DNA from: Pseudobdellovibrionaceae bacterium
Lineage (GTDB): Bacteria > Bdellovibrionota > Bdellovibrionia > Bdellovibrionales > Bdellovibrionaceae
Direction of reading: 5' to 3'
Assembly: GCA_019637875.1 (NCBI GenBank)
Contig: JAHBUW010000005.1
Location: 1-64,000, forward strand
DNA: 64,000 nt
The position numbers and the translations under genes are program-made. Every line of letters begins with the position of its first letter. The first letter of the stretch is position 1. Below are positions 7,461 through 16,501 of the stretch, in pieces. The notes under the pieces are model-generated. The model worked only from the letters and a program-made list of their open reading frames with translations, was not told the DNA's origin and did no database searches.

Positions 7461-10449
7461 AGCGCGAGCGTTGATCGCCGCGATCTTCCTGTTGGATTTG
7501 TTTCTTCGCGGCCGCGTTTCCTTTGCGGACGCTGTCGGCGATGAATCCCAGAATGTTCGAGATCCGGTAGCGATCGGCCGAGATCGGCCACTTGTCCTCT
7601 TTGTTCACCCAGTTCGACGCGAAGTCGAACTTCTCCCAGAAGGTTTCCGGCGGTTTGCCGTTAACGAGGATATAGGCGTAGGCCGCCTTGACGTAGCTTT
7701 CGTCATCCAGATTCGAGACCTTCTTCAGCAGGGTTTGGAACATCGGATACGCGCGCATCGCCTCGGTGCGATCCAAGACCGCGTTGCCATCGCGATCCCA
7801 CCGGCGGAAAAGCGATTCGATGTATTGAATCACGTGGGGCACGAGCGAAAGCTCGGTCGACTTCGCGATCCGCTGGGCATTGGGCACCCAACCGGACGCA
7901 CGCAAGACCTCGTCGAGCAAGGCGATATTGCGAGCCTTATCCCCTTGGAAAAGTTGGACCATCCGGGGCATCGCCGCGAAGGCCTTGCCCGAGCGACGGC
8001 GCATCACTTCCAGCGCGCAATCGACACCGTAGTAAGGGGTCTTCGTATTTTTCACGCGGCAGTGCGTGTGGATATCGGCCTTCATCTGACCGTAAACCGT
8101 TTGTCCCGACAGAATGAGGATCGCGAGCGTCCCCGCCTCGTTGTAGTCGAGGAAGTTGTCCCCGTCGGAATAAGGCGTGAAGAGGTTTCCCTCGAGGAAA
8201 CGGCTGGTCGCGAAGGTCGTATTGGTCGGATCGATGAGGCCCATGCTGACGAGTCCCGGCCGGAACTCCATGAAGGCGCGTTGGAACTGCTCTTCGGTCA
8301 GTCCATGCAGTTTGTCCGCCGACGAGGTGCTGCCGTAAGCGCGAATCGCCCAACGTACGCCCGCACGCAGCAGATTGATCCGGTTCAAAGACGACTCGGA
8401 GTACGCGATCTGCGAGCCCGCGCCCAGGAACAGACGCCCCTGGGCGTCGAACGCGAGCGGTACCGGGCCTTGCACCAGACGCATCATCTCGGAATCGCCC
8501 AGGCTGTCGTTCTTCGCGAAGGCGCGCTGAAGGTCGCCGTGGCTCAGGCGGGGGTCCGCCGTCAAAAGCGCGTCCATCTTCTTTTGCACCGAGAAGTAGA
8601 CTTTCAGTTCGTTGTTCACGACCTGCAGCCCCACCGGGCCCAGGCCCGTTTGGTATTTGCCACGCGCGCGATCCGCCGGCGGCGTGAGCGCCCGCTTGAT
8701 CAGAATCGGGATCAAATCATTGGCCGCGTCGGCGGGGAAGACCTCGGGCCAATAGCCGGCGGCATCGAAGGCTTTCACCGCCGATTGCAGCTCGCTGACC
8801 GAGATCCCTTTGGCTTCGCCGCGACCGCGGGCCCGGAAGGTCGCTTCCAAAACGTCGCTGAGTCCCCGCACCCAAATCTCGAACTGGGGAAGGCCCGGCG
8901 AACGGAAGAAAGAAGCGTCTTTCAGGAAATATTCATACTCCAGCAGTCGCAGGTAAGCCTTGCCGAGGACTTCCGTCAAAAACGGCCAGTCCGCCTGCTT
9001 CACGATGCTCCCTTCGGTCGCGAGCACCAAGGCCTTCGCCTTCAGGGCGAGGGGCATCAGCTTCTGGATCCGGGGCGAGAAGGCCTCTTCGGGCTTCTTC
9101 GGCGGGAACGCGAGCTCGAAGGATTCGATCAAGCGACCGAAGTCCCGCAGGTCATAGTCGCTTTCCAGCAGCGGCGAGAGCACCTGCATGAACTCGAGCA
9201 CGCCTTTTTCGGCGCCTTCAAATTCGATACGGGCCTGGGAATTCGGCAGCAGCTCGGGCTTCCACTTCCCTTCCAGGATCAGCGAGTTTTTGAGTAGCAG
9301 GTTCGCGAGCGTGCGGAAGTTTTCGAGTTTCACGCGCGCCCGGCTGAGGTCCGCGGGTGTCAGGGCCGAGATCTCGCCGCCGAAAAGGAGCTTTTTCACC
9401 TTCAAGATTTCGTCGACGAAGGACTCGGGAATTGTGAACTGCGGGAAGACGTCGGCCACCGCACGCAGTACGGAGATGATCTCGTCCCGCTGCAATTGCG
9501 CGCTCGCTTTTTGCGTCAGGATGTCGCCGACCATGCCGAGCAGATCGTCCACCGAACGGAAGACCAAGATCAACTCGGGGTCCTTTTCGCGGTGGGGGTT
9601 GTTCTCGAAGAAATAGTAGTAGCGCAGGTACTGCAGGTAGCTGCGGGCGCCCAGGCCCCCGAACTTCCGCCAGTCCTTCGGTTGGATAACGGCTTCCTGC
9701 GTGCCCGTGAGCGCGCCCTTCAGGCGGGTCAGAAGCGGCAGCATACGTTTCAAATTCTTCGTGAAAGACCAATCGGTCTTAAAAACCTTCTGGAGCTCTT
9801 CCAGAAGCACCACGAAATTCTGGATTTCGTACTTCTGCTGCTGAGGTTCGATCAGCGCGGCGAGTTTTTCGACGCTCGCGGTGCCGACGGCCTTCGCGGT
9901 TTCAAAACGGGCCAGATCGGCTGCGAAGTTTTTGTCGCCGGTCACTTTCCAGTTCATGGACAAAAGCTGCATCTGCGGCAAAAGCTCCAGGCTGAGCGCA
10001 CGCATCTGGCGTGCGAACTCACGCAGCTTCGTCAGCTCTTCGCGGGTCATGAGCTGGTTATCCCCACCGACGAACAGCTGCTTGAAGCGCATGATCTCGA
10101 CCAAAAGGCGGTCGTTGATTTTGACGTCAGGATCCAGGAAGTAGTCCTCGAAGAAACGCGCCACTTCGCGCGCGGTATAGTGCCGCGGATTTTCACCGCG
10201 AACTTTGCGCTCGAAAAGCCCCAGGGCGTCGTCGAAGCAGGTCCACGCCCCCGAGACTTTGTCCGCGGGCGCGCTGCCGTCCATGAAACCCACGATGATC
10301 GGGGTCAAACCCGAAAGGCAACGGGCCTCTTGACCGAGTTTGGTCTCGGGCGCGGCCGGTTTGGCGGGATCCTCTCCCCAAGGCACCGTACACGAGGTCA
10401 GAAGTGAAAGCGAAACAATCGCCGCGCTCAGCTTGAGCTTAGAAGACAT
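7459..10449 (-). CDS. Large lipoprotein with EF-hand-like calcium sites
   Basis: 996 residues. A lipoprotein signal peptide ends in the lipobox LLTSC (Cys about 20). The body is mostly predicted alpha-helical with recurring LEN/LFG segments and no transmembrane helix. Near residue 885, DRDGNAVLDRTE fits the 12-residue EF-hand loop; near residue 760, SDGDNFLDYNE is a second, weaker one. I do not recognise the family. Its start overlaps the end of the upstream outer-membrane protein gene by 11 bases, so the two are co-translated and probably form an envelope complex. It ends inside the terminator at 7416-7460. Confidence 0.85.
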   Translation of the reverse strand: MSSKLKLSAAIVSLSLLTSCTVPWGEDPAKPAAPETKLGQEARCLSGLTPIIVGFMDGSAPADKVSGAWTCFDDALGLFERKVRGENPRHYTAREVARFFEDYFLDPDVKINDRLLVEIMRFKQLFVGGDNQLMTREELTKLREFARQMRALSLELLPQMQLLSMNWKVTGDKNFAADLARFETAKAVGTASVEKLAALIEPQQQKYEIQNFVVLLEELQKVFKTDWSFTKNLKRMLPLLTRLKGALTGTQEAVIQPKDWRKFGGLGARSYLQYLRYYYFFENNPHREKDPELILVFRSVDDLLGMVGDILTQKASAQLQRDEIISVLRAVADVFPQFTIPESFVDEILKVKKLLFGGEISALTPADLSRARVKLENFRTLANLLLKNSLILEGKWKPELLPNSQARIEFEGAEKGVLEFMQVLSPLLESDYDLRDFGRLIESFELAFPPKKPEEAFSPRIQKLMPLALKAKALVLATEGSIVKQADWPFLTEVLGKAYLRLLEYEYFLKDASFFRSPGLPQFEIWVRGLSDVLEATFRARGRGEAKGISVSELQSAVKAFDAAGYWPEVFPADAANDLIPILIKRALTPPADRARGKYQTGLGPVGLQVVNNELKVYFSVQKKMDALLTADPRLSHGDLQRAFAKNDSLGDSEMMRLVQGPVPLAFDAQGRLFLGAGSQIAYSESSLNRINLLRAGVRWAIRAYGSTSSADKLHGLTEEQFQRAFMEFRPGLVSMGLIDPTNTTFATSRFLEGNLFTPYSDGDNFLDYNEAGTLAILILSGQTVYGQMKADIHTHCRVKNTKTPYYGVDCALEVMRRRSGKAFAAMPRMVQLFQGDKARNIALLDEVLRASGWVPNAQRIAKSTELSLVPHVIQYIESLFRRWDRDGNAVLDRTEAMRAYPMFQTLLKKVSNLDDESYVKAAYAYILVNGKPPETFWEKFDFASNWVNKEDKWPISADRYRISNILGFIADSVRKGNAAAKKQIQQEDRGDQRSR

Positions 10450-11944
10450 AGGTAAGCCCTCCGTAGACCCGGTCGTTCTGACGGTAGTAGTTCAGGAAAC
10501 GGGTGTCGCCGTTCGTGACCGAGCTATCGTCCACGCCGAGCGAGTCCCCGCCCACCACCGCGATCCACGATCCGCGATGGTACGAGACTTCCATATTCCA
10601 CTGCGAACCGCGCTGATCGAAATCGCGCAGGTATTTGAGCCCCAGATTCCAACGGGCGCTCAGGCCCGCTTTGCCTTCCACGGTCACCGCGTTCGTGTAG
10701 TTCAAGCGGTGCGGGATCAGGCTCGACTGCTGCTGACCGGCGGCATCGTAATCGAGCGTCGGCTCGGCGTCGGCCTTCAGGTAAGCGAGGCGTCCCTGCA
10801 GCGGCAAGGTCGTGAACGGCACGCGCAGATTGTGTTGATCCCAACGGATCGTCGTCGCGCGCAGCGGGCGCGGCGACTGCTGGATGAAGTCCGTGGCCAG
10901 GCCTTCGCTCGAGCGCGGGTTGTCGATCTTCGCGGGCGTCGGGCGATCTTGGACGTGGCTCAAAACGACTTCGCCGCCGTCGAATTGCAGGCCGAGATCG
11001 AGCCCGGTCACCAAGTGCCGCTGGGCCAGGGGGCGGAGTTCGACCTCGCCGCGCGCCTGCTGATCGGTGGCGGTGCGGAAGTTCGCATCGTATTTGAAGA
11101 AGAGCGTGTTGATCGCTTTGTCCGCGACGGAAAGACGCGCCCAGGGACCGGTGTCGGTACGGCCGACACGGATCTGACCGCCGATCGCGGGCTGGCTGAT
11201 GAGCTCTTGAATCTGCGGGATCTCCAAGCGGTAGTACAAACGTGTGGGACGGCCGATGATCTCGGACTGCGTGGGGATCGAGCGGAACCAACGCGACTCA
11301 GAGGTGATTTCGCCGTTGCGATCCGCGACCTCGGGGGTCATGGTCGGAATGAATGCGGGAGAGAAAAACGCCTGCGCCTGCAGGTAAGTGCCGTTCGCCG
11401 CCAGGAAAAGCCCCATGAGTCCCTGCTGCTGAATGCGCAGAGCATCCATGGCGAACGTCGGATTCCACAGGTTCATATTCCAAACGCGGTCGGCGTCGTT
11501 CCACGCGGTCAAGTGACGACCCAAGCGCAGACTGAATTGGCGCGACGGACTCGTCATCGCGACCGAGGCTTCGTAAACCGAGATGTAGCTGTAGTTCAGA
11601 TTCAGCGAGCGACCGGCGGCCAGATCCATTTGCGCACTGAGGGTGTCGCCCTCGTTCAGCGAGGTCCCCGCTTTAAGCCCCGCCTCCATCATGTTCGACT
11701 GCGAAAGATTCTCTTGGCCTTGCAGCAGCGTCGGATACTGCATGGATTCGAAACGCACGTAAGCATCCGCGCCCGTGGCGTCGCCGGTGACTCCGGCTTT
11801 CTCGAATTGCAAACTGCTGGATGAAGTGAGACCCGCGGGTTCCGCGTGCGCGAAGATCGAGAGCAGACTGAGGCTCAGCAGTGCACCGGCGAAGCGCTGG
11901 GCTTGACCCGTGAAACGGCTGACTTTTAACGACGTCTGGCTCAA
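10439..11944 (-). CDS. Outer-membrane beta-barrel-like protein
   Basis: About 501 residues. A signal peptide (FAGALLSLSLLSIFAHA) is followed by many alternating amphipathic strands (for example AYVRFESMQ, FSLRLGRHL, RLYYRLEI) and a C-terminal aromatic residue (GGLTYVF), as in outer-membrane barrels. The ATG at 12019 has no ribosome site; a TTG at 11944 follows AAGAAGGGGGCCGA and gives a proper signal peptide, so I choose it. It heads a two-gene unit with the overlapping EF-hand lipoprotein. The specific function (porin, exporter) is not readable from the sequence. Confidence 0.75.
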   Translation of the reverse strand: MSQTSLKVSRFTGQAQRFAGALLSLSLLSIFAHAEPAGLTSSSSLQFEKAGVTGDATGADAYVRFESMQYPTLLQGQENLSQSNMMEAGLKAGTSLNEGDTLSAQMDLAAGRSLNLNYSYISVYEASVAMTSPSRQFSLRLGRHLTAWNDADRVWNMNLWNPTFAMDALRIQQQGLMGLFLAANGTYLQAQAFFSPAFIPTMTPEVADRNGEITSESRWFRSIPTQSEIIGRPTRLYYRLEIPQIQELISQPAIGGQIRVGRTDTGPWARLSVADKAINTLFFKYDANFRTATDQQARGEVELRPLAQRHLVTGLDLGLQFDGGEVVLSHVQDRPTPAKIDNPRSSEGLATDFIQQSPRPLRATTIRWDQHNLRVPFTTLPLQGRLAYLKADAEPTLDYDAAGQQQSSLIPHRLNYTNAVTVEGKAGLSARWNLGLKYLRDFDQRGSQWNMEVSYHRGSWIAVVGGDSLGVDDSSVTNGDTRFLNYYRQNDRVYGGLTYVF

Positions 11945-12127
11945 TCGGCCCCCTTCTTGAGCTGGCGCTCTAATGAAGAGAAAAAACAAAGTCGCGTCAA
12001 CACTTTGGCTTCGCAGCATACCCGATGCATCCCGTCGAATCGAGGCGAAAACGGCCCCTGGTGACAGGTCTCAAAATTCGGACTAAGTTCGCCCTAAACC
12101 CTCGATTTGAGTGGATTAGGAGAGCCC

Positions 12128-12937
12128 ATGAGCCAGCCTGAGCTGAAAGAATTACTGTCAAAAATGTGGACGGACTATTGCCAGCTGAACCCGGCGGCAA
12201 AGCGCATTCATGACCTCTTTGTGAGCGAGGGGGAAGTGGTGCTGAATGACCACATCGCGCTTCGCACTTTTAACCACCCCCGCCTGGGAATTCAGCAACT
12301 GGCGCGGCAGTTCAAGGCTTTCGGTTACGTTGAGAGCCCGCAAGACTACGTCTTCACCGATAAAAAACTCTACGCCCGTCACTACGAGCATCCGGATGCG
12401 GAGCTGCCGAAGATCTTCATCAGCGAGCTGGAGCTCGAAAAAATGTCGCCCTTCGTGCGCGACACTTTGAACTCCTTGGCCGAGCAGATTCCCGCGTCGT
12501 TCCTGGAGCGCGCGGACGTTTCGATGGCGGGCCGTCCCTGGAAAGTGACGAAGGCCGTCTACGAACAGCTGGCGAAAGAGAGCGAATATGCGAGCTGGGT
12601 CGCGGCCCACGGCTTCCGTCCGAATCACTTCACCGTGAACGTGAACGCGCTTCGCAAGCTGAACGATCTGCCGACCTTGAACGAGTTTTTGAAAAAGAAC
12701 GGCTTCAAGCTGAACGCTTCGGGCGGCGAGATCAAAGGAACGCCGGCGGTGTTCTTGGAGCAAAGCTCCACGATGGCCTCCGAGATCCCGGTGAAATTCG
12801 ACGATGGCGAGATGATGCTCCCGGGCTGCTACTATGAGTTCGCGAAGCGCTACGCGCTTCCCGACGGCAAGCTGTACCAGGGCTTCGTCGCGGCCTCGGC
12901 CGACAAGATCTTCGAGTCGACGAATAAGATCCGCTAG
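12128..12937 (+). CDS. DUF1338-family protein, 2-oxoadipate dioxygenase/decarboxylase-like
   Basis: 269 residues. It matches the DUF1338 fold, whose characterised member HglS converts 2-oxoadipate to 2-hydroxyglutarate in lysine breakdown with a His-His-Glu-bound iron. The three expected ligands appear in NDHIALRTF (near 41), FRPNHFTVN (near 170) and YYEFAKRY (near 240). It is shorter than HglS (about 450), so the substrate may differ. The ATG at 12128 is chosen over 12107 because of AGGAGAGCCC just upstream. Its stop overlaps the convergent gene's stop (CTAG). The substrate is inferred; the fold call is firmer. Confidence 0.8.
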   Translation: MSQPELKELLSKMWTDYCQLNPAAKRIHDLFVSEGEVVLNDHIALRTFNHPRLGIQQLARQFKAFGYVESPQDYVFTDKKLYARHYEHPDAELPKIFISELELEKMSPFVRDTLNSLAEQIPASFLERADVSMAGRPWKVTKAVYEQLAKESEYASWVAAHGFRPNHFTVNVNALRKLNDLPTLNEFLKKNGFKLNASGGEIKGTPAVFLEQSSTMASEIPVKFDDGEMMLPGCYYEFAKRYALPDGKLYQGFVAASADKIFESTNKIR

Positions 12938-13395
12938 AAGTTGAATCCGTAAACGAGCTGGGCGCCACCGCCCGGCTCGGGCTGAATCCAAAGGCCCTGT
13001 GAGGGGCGACGGGCGCGCTGCGCGGTCGCGTAGGGCGTGTACCAGACGTCCACGGCCTCCCAAATCCGCATCCCGACGAAAGCGGCCCCGAAGATCGCGA
13101 GGCCATTCGGTTCACTCTTCCCGGTGTGCGCGGAATTCGCGAAAAGCGCGGCGGCCCCCAACACCATCAAAGGCGGCTCCGCGACGGAAAAGATCCAACC
13201 GCGCTCCAGCCAACGCCCTTGCACCAGATGCCCCAACCCAAATCCCACGAAGGTGCCGACGACCCCACCCCCCACATACTGAACGGGATGCATCCCCGCC
13301 GTCGTCGCGGGCTGGAGCTCCGAAAGCCCCTTCCGCCCCTGCGCAAACGCCGCCGACCCCAAAACCAAGGCCATCCAAAAAATAAAAGCGCGCAT
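12934..13395 (-). CDS. Small exported or membrane protein of unknown function
   Basis: 153 residues. It has a signal-like N-terminus (MRAFIFWMALVLGSAAFAQG), then a Gly-rich hydrophobic segment (VGGGVVGTFVGFGLGHLVQG), two more hydrophobic stretches (PPLMVLGAAALFA and GLAIFGAAFVGMRIWEAV) and a short polar tail ending in YGFNF. This could be a small inner-membrane protein or a small outer-membrane protein. The start at 13395 follows CGGGAGGGCTC. I do not recognise the family. Confidence 0.7.
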   Translation of the reverse strand: MRAFIFWMALVLGSAAFAQGRKGLSELQPATTAGMHPVQYVGGGVVGTFVGFGLGHLVQGRWLERGWIFSVAEPPLMVLGAAALFANSAHTGKSEPNGLAIFGAAFVGMRIWEAVDVWYTPYATAQRARRPSQGLWIQPEPGGGAQLVYGFNF

Positions 13396-13441
13396 GAGCC
13401 CTCCCGAAAACCTCATTCTCACGAGCGAAAGCCCCCAGGGT

Positions 13442-13471
13442 CAAAAACAAAAACCCCGCCACCGGCAGGGT
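13442..13471 (-). terminator. Intrinsic terminator for the HD-GYP gene
   Basis: On the minus strand an ACCCTGCC / GGCGGGGT stem (one G-T wobble) is followed by TTTTTGTTTTT. It lies about 185 bases beyond the HD-GYP stop, past the tandem repeats, so those repeats would be in that gene's 3' untranslated RNA. Confidence 0.75.
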
Positions 13472-13573
13472 CTTCAAGCAGAACGCAAGGCTTCGATGCA
13501 AATCCCCTCGGCGAAGCCGACGCCCATAAAAACCATGCGGAGCCTCGGGCGTGTCCAGAGGACACAATCCGTC

Positions 13574-13654
13574 GACCGCAAAGCGGTGACGTGGATCCAG
13601 CCCGACCGCAAAGCGGTGACGTGGATCCAGCCCGACCGCAAAGCGGTGACGTGG
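13574..13654. repeat. Three tandem copies of a 30-base hairpin-forming repeat
   Basis: Units start at 13574, 13604 and 13634. The first two are identical over 30 bases and the third is complete for about 21 bases before diverging at the end of the HD-GYP gene. Each carries ACCGC-AAA-GCGGT, a short perfect hairpin. A related mini-hairpin, TCGGC-GAA-GCCGA, lies just upstream at about 13508-13520. The array lies between two minus-strand genes, beside the HD-GYP stop codon. Confidence 0.9.
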
Positions 13655-14332
13655 TTAGGCCGCCTTCAAGTTCGTGACCGACGGGGCCACGCGCGCGAGC
13701 GTCTCGCGGTCGGCGCTTTCGCCCTGCCAGTGCTTGTGGCTTTCGAGGAAGACTTTGACGAGGTTCATGTCGAACTGCGAGCCCGAGCAGCGGATGAGTT
13801 CGCGGTAAACCACGTCGATGGGAAGGCCTTTGCGGTAGGCGCGGTCGTGAGTCATCGCATCGAGGGTGTCGACGACGAGGATCAGGCGCGAAAGAAGCGG
13901 GATTTCGTCGCCGATTTTTTTGTCGGGATAGCCCTCGCCGTCCATTCTCTCGTGGTGGCCGCGCACGGCGGGCAGCACCTGCTGGAAGAACTCGTGGTGC
14001 GCCATGGGGCGGATGATCTCTTCGCTGAGGACCGAGTGGGATTTCATCGCGTCGTATTCGAGTTCGGTGAGTTTGCCGGGCTTGTGGATGATCGCTTGAT
14101 CGACGCCCATTTTACCCACGTCGTGAAGAAGGCCCGAAAACTGCGCCAGGCGCTGCTGATAATCGGGAAGTCCCATGGCGCGCGCCAAGTGACGTGCGTA
14201 TTCGCCGACCCGCAGGCAGTGGTAGAACGTGGTCGGGTCCACCGCGCGCAGGGACGCGAGAATGCTCTCGGTCGATGAGAACGCCCAGTCCGGAATATCC
14301 CCGTGCGACAACAATGTGTTTTTCGGATGCAT
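13655..14332 (-). CDS. HD-GYP domain phosphodiesterase
   Basis: 225 residues. It hydrolyses cyclic di-GMP, or a related dinucleotide, in the cytoplasm. Seen in order: FYHCLRVGEYARHLA, the HD motif LLHDVGKMGVD, the helix KSHSVLSEEII, the HHERMDGEGYP signature (GYP triad) and VVDTLDAMTHDRAYR. All metal-binding histidines/aspartates expected of HD-GYP appear present. There is no receiver or sensor domain, so activity may be set by expression or by a partner. The ATG at 14332 follows GGGGGAAG; a TTG at 14356 is less likely. Confidence 0.9.
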   Translation of the reverse strand: MHPKNTLLSHGDIPDWAFSSTESILASLRAVDPTTFYHCLRVGEYARHLARAMGLPDYQQRLAQFSGLLHDVGKMGVDQAIIHKPGKLTELEYDAMKSHSVLSEEIIRPMAHHEFFQQVLPAVRGHHERMDGEGYPDKKIGDEIPLLSRLILVVDTLDAMTHDRAYRKGLPIDVVYRELIRCSGSQFDMNLVKVFLESHKHWQGESADRETLARVAPSVTNLKAA

Positions 14333-14425
14333 CAGATCTTCCCCCGCTGACTTCAACTTATCGGCGTATCAAGAAGGTCCTGAAGTTATGAATCGTGAAA
14401 TTGCGGGGGTGATTGAGCGTCTCAA

Positions 14426-14444
14426 GACGGGACTCGCGCCCGTC
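14426..14444. terminator. Possible weak terminator hairpin after the ankyrin gene
   Basis: GACGGG (14426-14431) pairs with CCCGTC (14439-14444) across a 7-base loop, just beyond the end of the ankyrin gene on the minus strand. No strong T-tract follows, so intrinsic termination here is uncertain. Confidence 0.3.
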
Positions 14445-14449
14445 CGCGT

Positions 14450-15148
14450 TTATTTCGCGCTCTCGAGAAGTTGGCGGATTTCACCGGCGCGGGAATTCTT
14501 CTTCTGGCGGGCGAGATCCTTCAAGAGCGCCGTTTTCCCCTCGGCCGAGAGCGCGCGGCGGGCGCCAACGTCCTTGGCGAGAAGTAGGGTCGTCTCACTT
14601 TGGGCCGCGGCATTTGCGGCCTCGATGAGTCCCTGTCCCGCCTTGTTTTTGCCCGAGACGAGCTTCGGGTCATGCTTGAGCAGCAACGTGAGGAGTTTCA
14701 CGTCACCCCCGCGCGCCGCTTCGAAAGCGATGTTCTCGCGGGCCTCATCATAGAGTCGGTCGGTTTTCGCGCCCGCCTTCAAAAGCTTCGCCACGAGCGA
14801 CGTCTGTCCGCCCGTGACCGCGTACAGAAGCGCGTCGTTACCGACCTTGTCGAGCGCGGCCAGGTTGGACTTCGGGATCAGCTTTTCGGCGATCTCGATC
14901 TTCTCGTCCACGATGGCTTTGATCAGCAGAGTTTCGCCGTGCTCGTTGACGGCCTCACGAAGGAACTCGGCGGGAAAAGCCAAGAGCGTGTCATTCTGTC
15001 CCTGCTCGAGGAACTGGAAGGGGCTCGCACCGGTCGCCGCCGCGGCAGGCTTCGCCTGAGTACCGACTTTCACTTTCATCGCGCCCGAGCCTTGCGCTTG
15101 CGCGAAAGCTCCCGCGAAAAGTATCGAAATCAGGATCAGGCGTTTCAT
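14450..15148 (-). CDS. Exported ankyrin-repeat protein
   Basis: 232 residues with a clear signal peptide (MKRLILISILFAGAFAQAQG). About four ankyrin-type helical repeats follow, recognisable by NEHGETLLIKAIVDE, DKVGNDALLYAVTGGQTSLVAKLLKAGA and ENIAFEAARGGDVKLLTLLL. Ankyrin repeats bind other proteins; here the signal peptide places the binding in the periplasm. Its start overlaps the stop of the upstream D,D-carboxypeptidase gene (TGATG), so the two are coupled and the ankyrin protein may modulate that enzyme. The partner is inferred from this arrangement. Confidence 0.85.
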   Translation of the reverse strand: MKRLILISILFAGAFAQAQGSGAMKVKVGTQAKPAAAATGASPFQFLEQGQNDTLLAFPAEFLREAVNEHGETLLIKAIVDEKIEIAEKLIPKSNLAALDKVGNDALLYAVTGGQTSLVAKLLKAGAKTDRLYDEARENIAFEAARGGDVKLLTLLLKHDPKLVSGKNKAGQGLIEAANAAAQSETTLLLAKDVGARRALSAEGKTALLKDLARQKKNSRAGEIRQLLESAK

Positions 15149-16425
15149 CAGTTCATCCGATCGACGGCGGTCAATTTCGAGCCCTCATCGAACGCGAGGA
15201 AGGCCTCCGGCACGGAACTTATTGGATCACCGCCGCCGTGTTCTTTCAACATCGCGGTGACCGCGACTTTGATTTTCTGGCGCGCGTTTCGCCAATCGCC
15301 GCCCGAGCCGTTGGTTTTGTAGATGTAACCGAAGTAGAGGTTCCCCTCTTCGGTGACCATCATTCCGGCCAAGGTGATCGCAGGATTCACGGTTCCGGTT
15401 TTGGCGATCAGGGCGCCGTTGGTTTCTTCGTTTTTGTACATGTCGACGGTACTTTTCGTGCCGGCGGCGTTACGTCCCGCAACGGCCAGAACGTGGTGCA
15501 GGCCATGTCCGGTTTTTTTCAGCTCCGCGCGCAGGGCCTGCAAGATCTTGATGACCGAGCGGCAAGTGCCTTCGTTGTAGATCTTCCCGCTTTCAGTCGT
15601 CTTGGAATCGCCCGAGCCGTTAACGAACCGCAGAGAGTCCGTGCCCAGATTCAAGCGTTCTTTCACGAACTCGCGGAATTTTTCCGGCCCGCCCAGATGC
15701 TCGAAAATATTGTTCGCGGCGTAGTTGTTGGAATTGCGATTCATCTCTTTCAAGATATCGAGCAGAACCGTCGAACGGTAAGTGAACGCCGAGTCGTATT
15801 GCGAGGGATTGAAGTCCTCTTTCGAGAGGAACGAGATCGATTCGACCTTCATTTTGATGGACGCGGGCATCGACATCTTCCGCAGCTTCGAAACGCGCGA
15901 TTTCAGGCCGTCGTAACCGCCCGCGATGTTCTCAAAAGCCTTTTTCAGATTCGAGCCGACGCGGTCCGGACCGGGCTCGTGGTTGTCGAAATTGGCGTGG
16001 GCGACGTCGCCTGTGGTGTCGATCAGGAATTTGAAGTTCTCGTCGTAGGTCAAATTGCGGATTTTGGTGACGCCCAAACGGTTCAGCTCGCTGACCATGT
16101 ATTGCAGGGTCCACTTGCCGATGTAGGGATCGCGGCTACCGGTCAAATGCACGTCGGCCAGTTCATTGGTGACGACCCGGATGGACACGCGTGTGGGGAA
16201 GCGTCCTTGGGGTCCCATCTTCGCGACGGCCCAGTAAGCGGTCATAATTTTCGACACCGAGGCGATCGGATAGCGGTCATCCACGTTCACGCCTTCGATC
16301 CGGTCGTTGGCGTTGTCCTCAAGGTGGCAGCTGGCCCGCAGGCTGGCGGCCTGGGCGGGGCTCAGGGCGGACACTGTCAACAAGACGGACAGCGTCCCCA
16401 AAATTGTCGCCATTTTCGAGCCCAC
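15148..16425 (-). CDS. D-alanyl-D-alanine carboxypeptidase/endopeptidase, PBP4 (S13) type
   Basis: 425 residues with a signal peptide (ILGTLSVLLTVSALSPAQA). The penicillin-binding triad is complete: SVSK (56-59), SNN in NRNSNNYAANNIFEHLG (near 235), and KTG in IAKTGTVNP (near 350). The order and spacing, with an inserted region between the first two motifs, and the TGSRDP segment fit the S13 family, which trims or cleaves peptidoglycan peptides in the periplasm. The GTG start at 16425 has an excellent AAGGAGG site; an ATG at 16413 is weaker. It is followed by the overlapping ankyrin gene. Confidence 0.88.
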   Translation of the reverse strand: MGSKMATILGTLSVLLTVSALSPAQAASLRASCHLEDNANDRIEGVNVDDRYPIASVSKIMTAYWAVAKMGPQGRFPTRVSIRVVTNELADVHLTGSRDPYIGKWTLQYMVSELNRLGVTKIRNLTYDENFKFLIDTTGDVAHANFDNHEPGPDRVGSNLKKAFENIAGGYDGLKSRVSKLRKMSMPASIKMKVESISFLSKEDFNPSQYDSAFTYRSTVLLDILKEMNRNSNNYAANNIFEHLGGPEKFREFVKERLNLGTDSLRFVNGSGDSKTTESGKIYNEGTCRSVIKILQALRAELKKTGHGLHHVLAVAGRNAAGTKSTVDMYKNEETNGALIAKTGTVNPAITLAGMMVTEEGNLYFGYIYKTNGSGGDWRNARQKIKVAVTAMLKEHGGGDPISSVPEAFLAFDEGSKLTAVDRMN

Positions 16426-16501
16426 GTGGGCCTCCTTCGTGCGTTAACCGCGATGAAAATTCAGTCGAAGGGAGCTTTGCGAGAGCGGTGCCAGAGGGGA
16501 C

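Noticed and set aside
13574-13654. CRISPR array
   Set aside because: The 30-base units are directly contiguous, with no spacers, and no cas genes are present.
14388-14753. Plus-strand frame starting MNREIAGVIERL near the HD-GYP gene
   Set aside because: After about 25 residues it is simply antisense to the ankyrin gene and has shadow-like composition.
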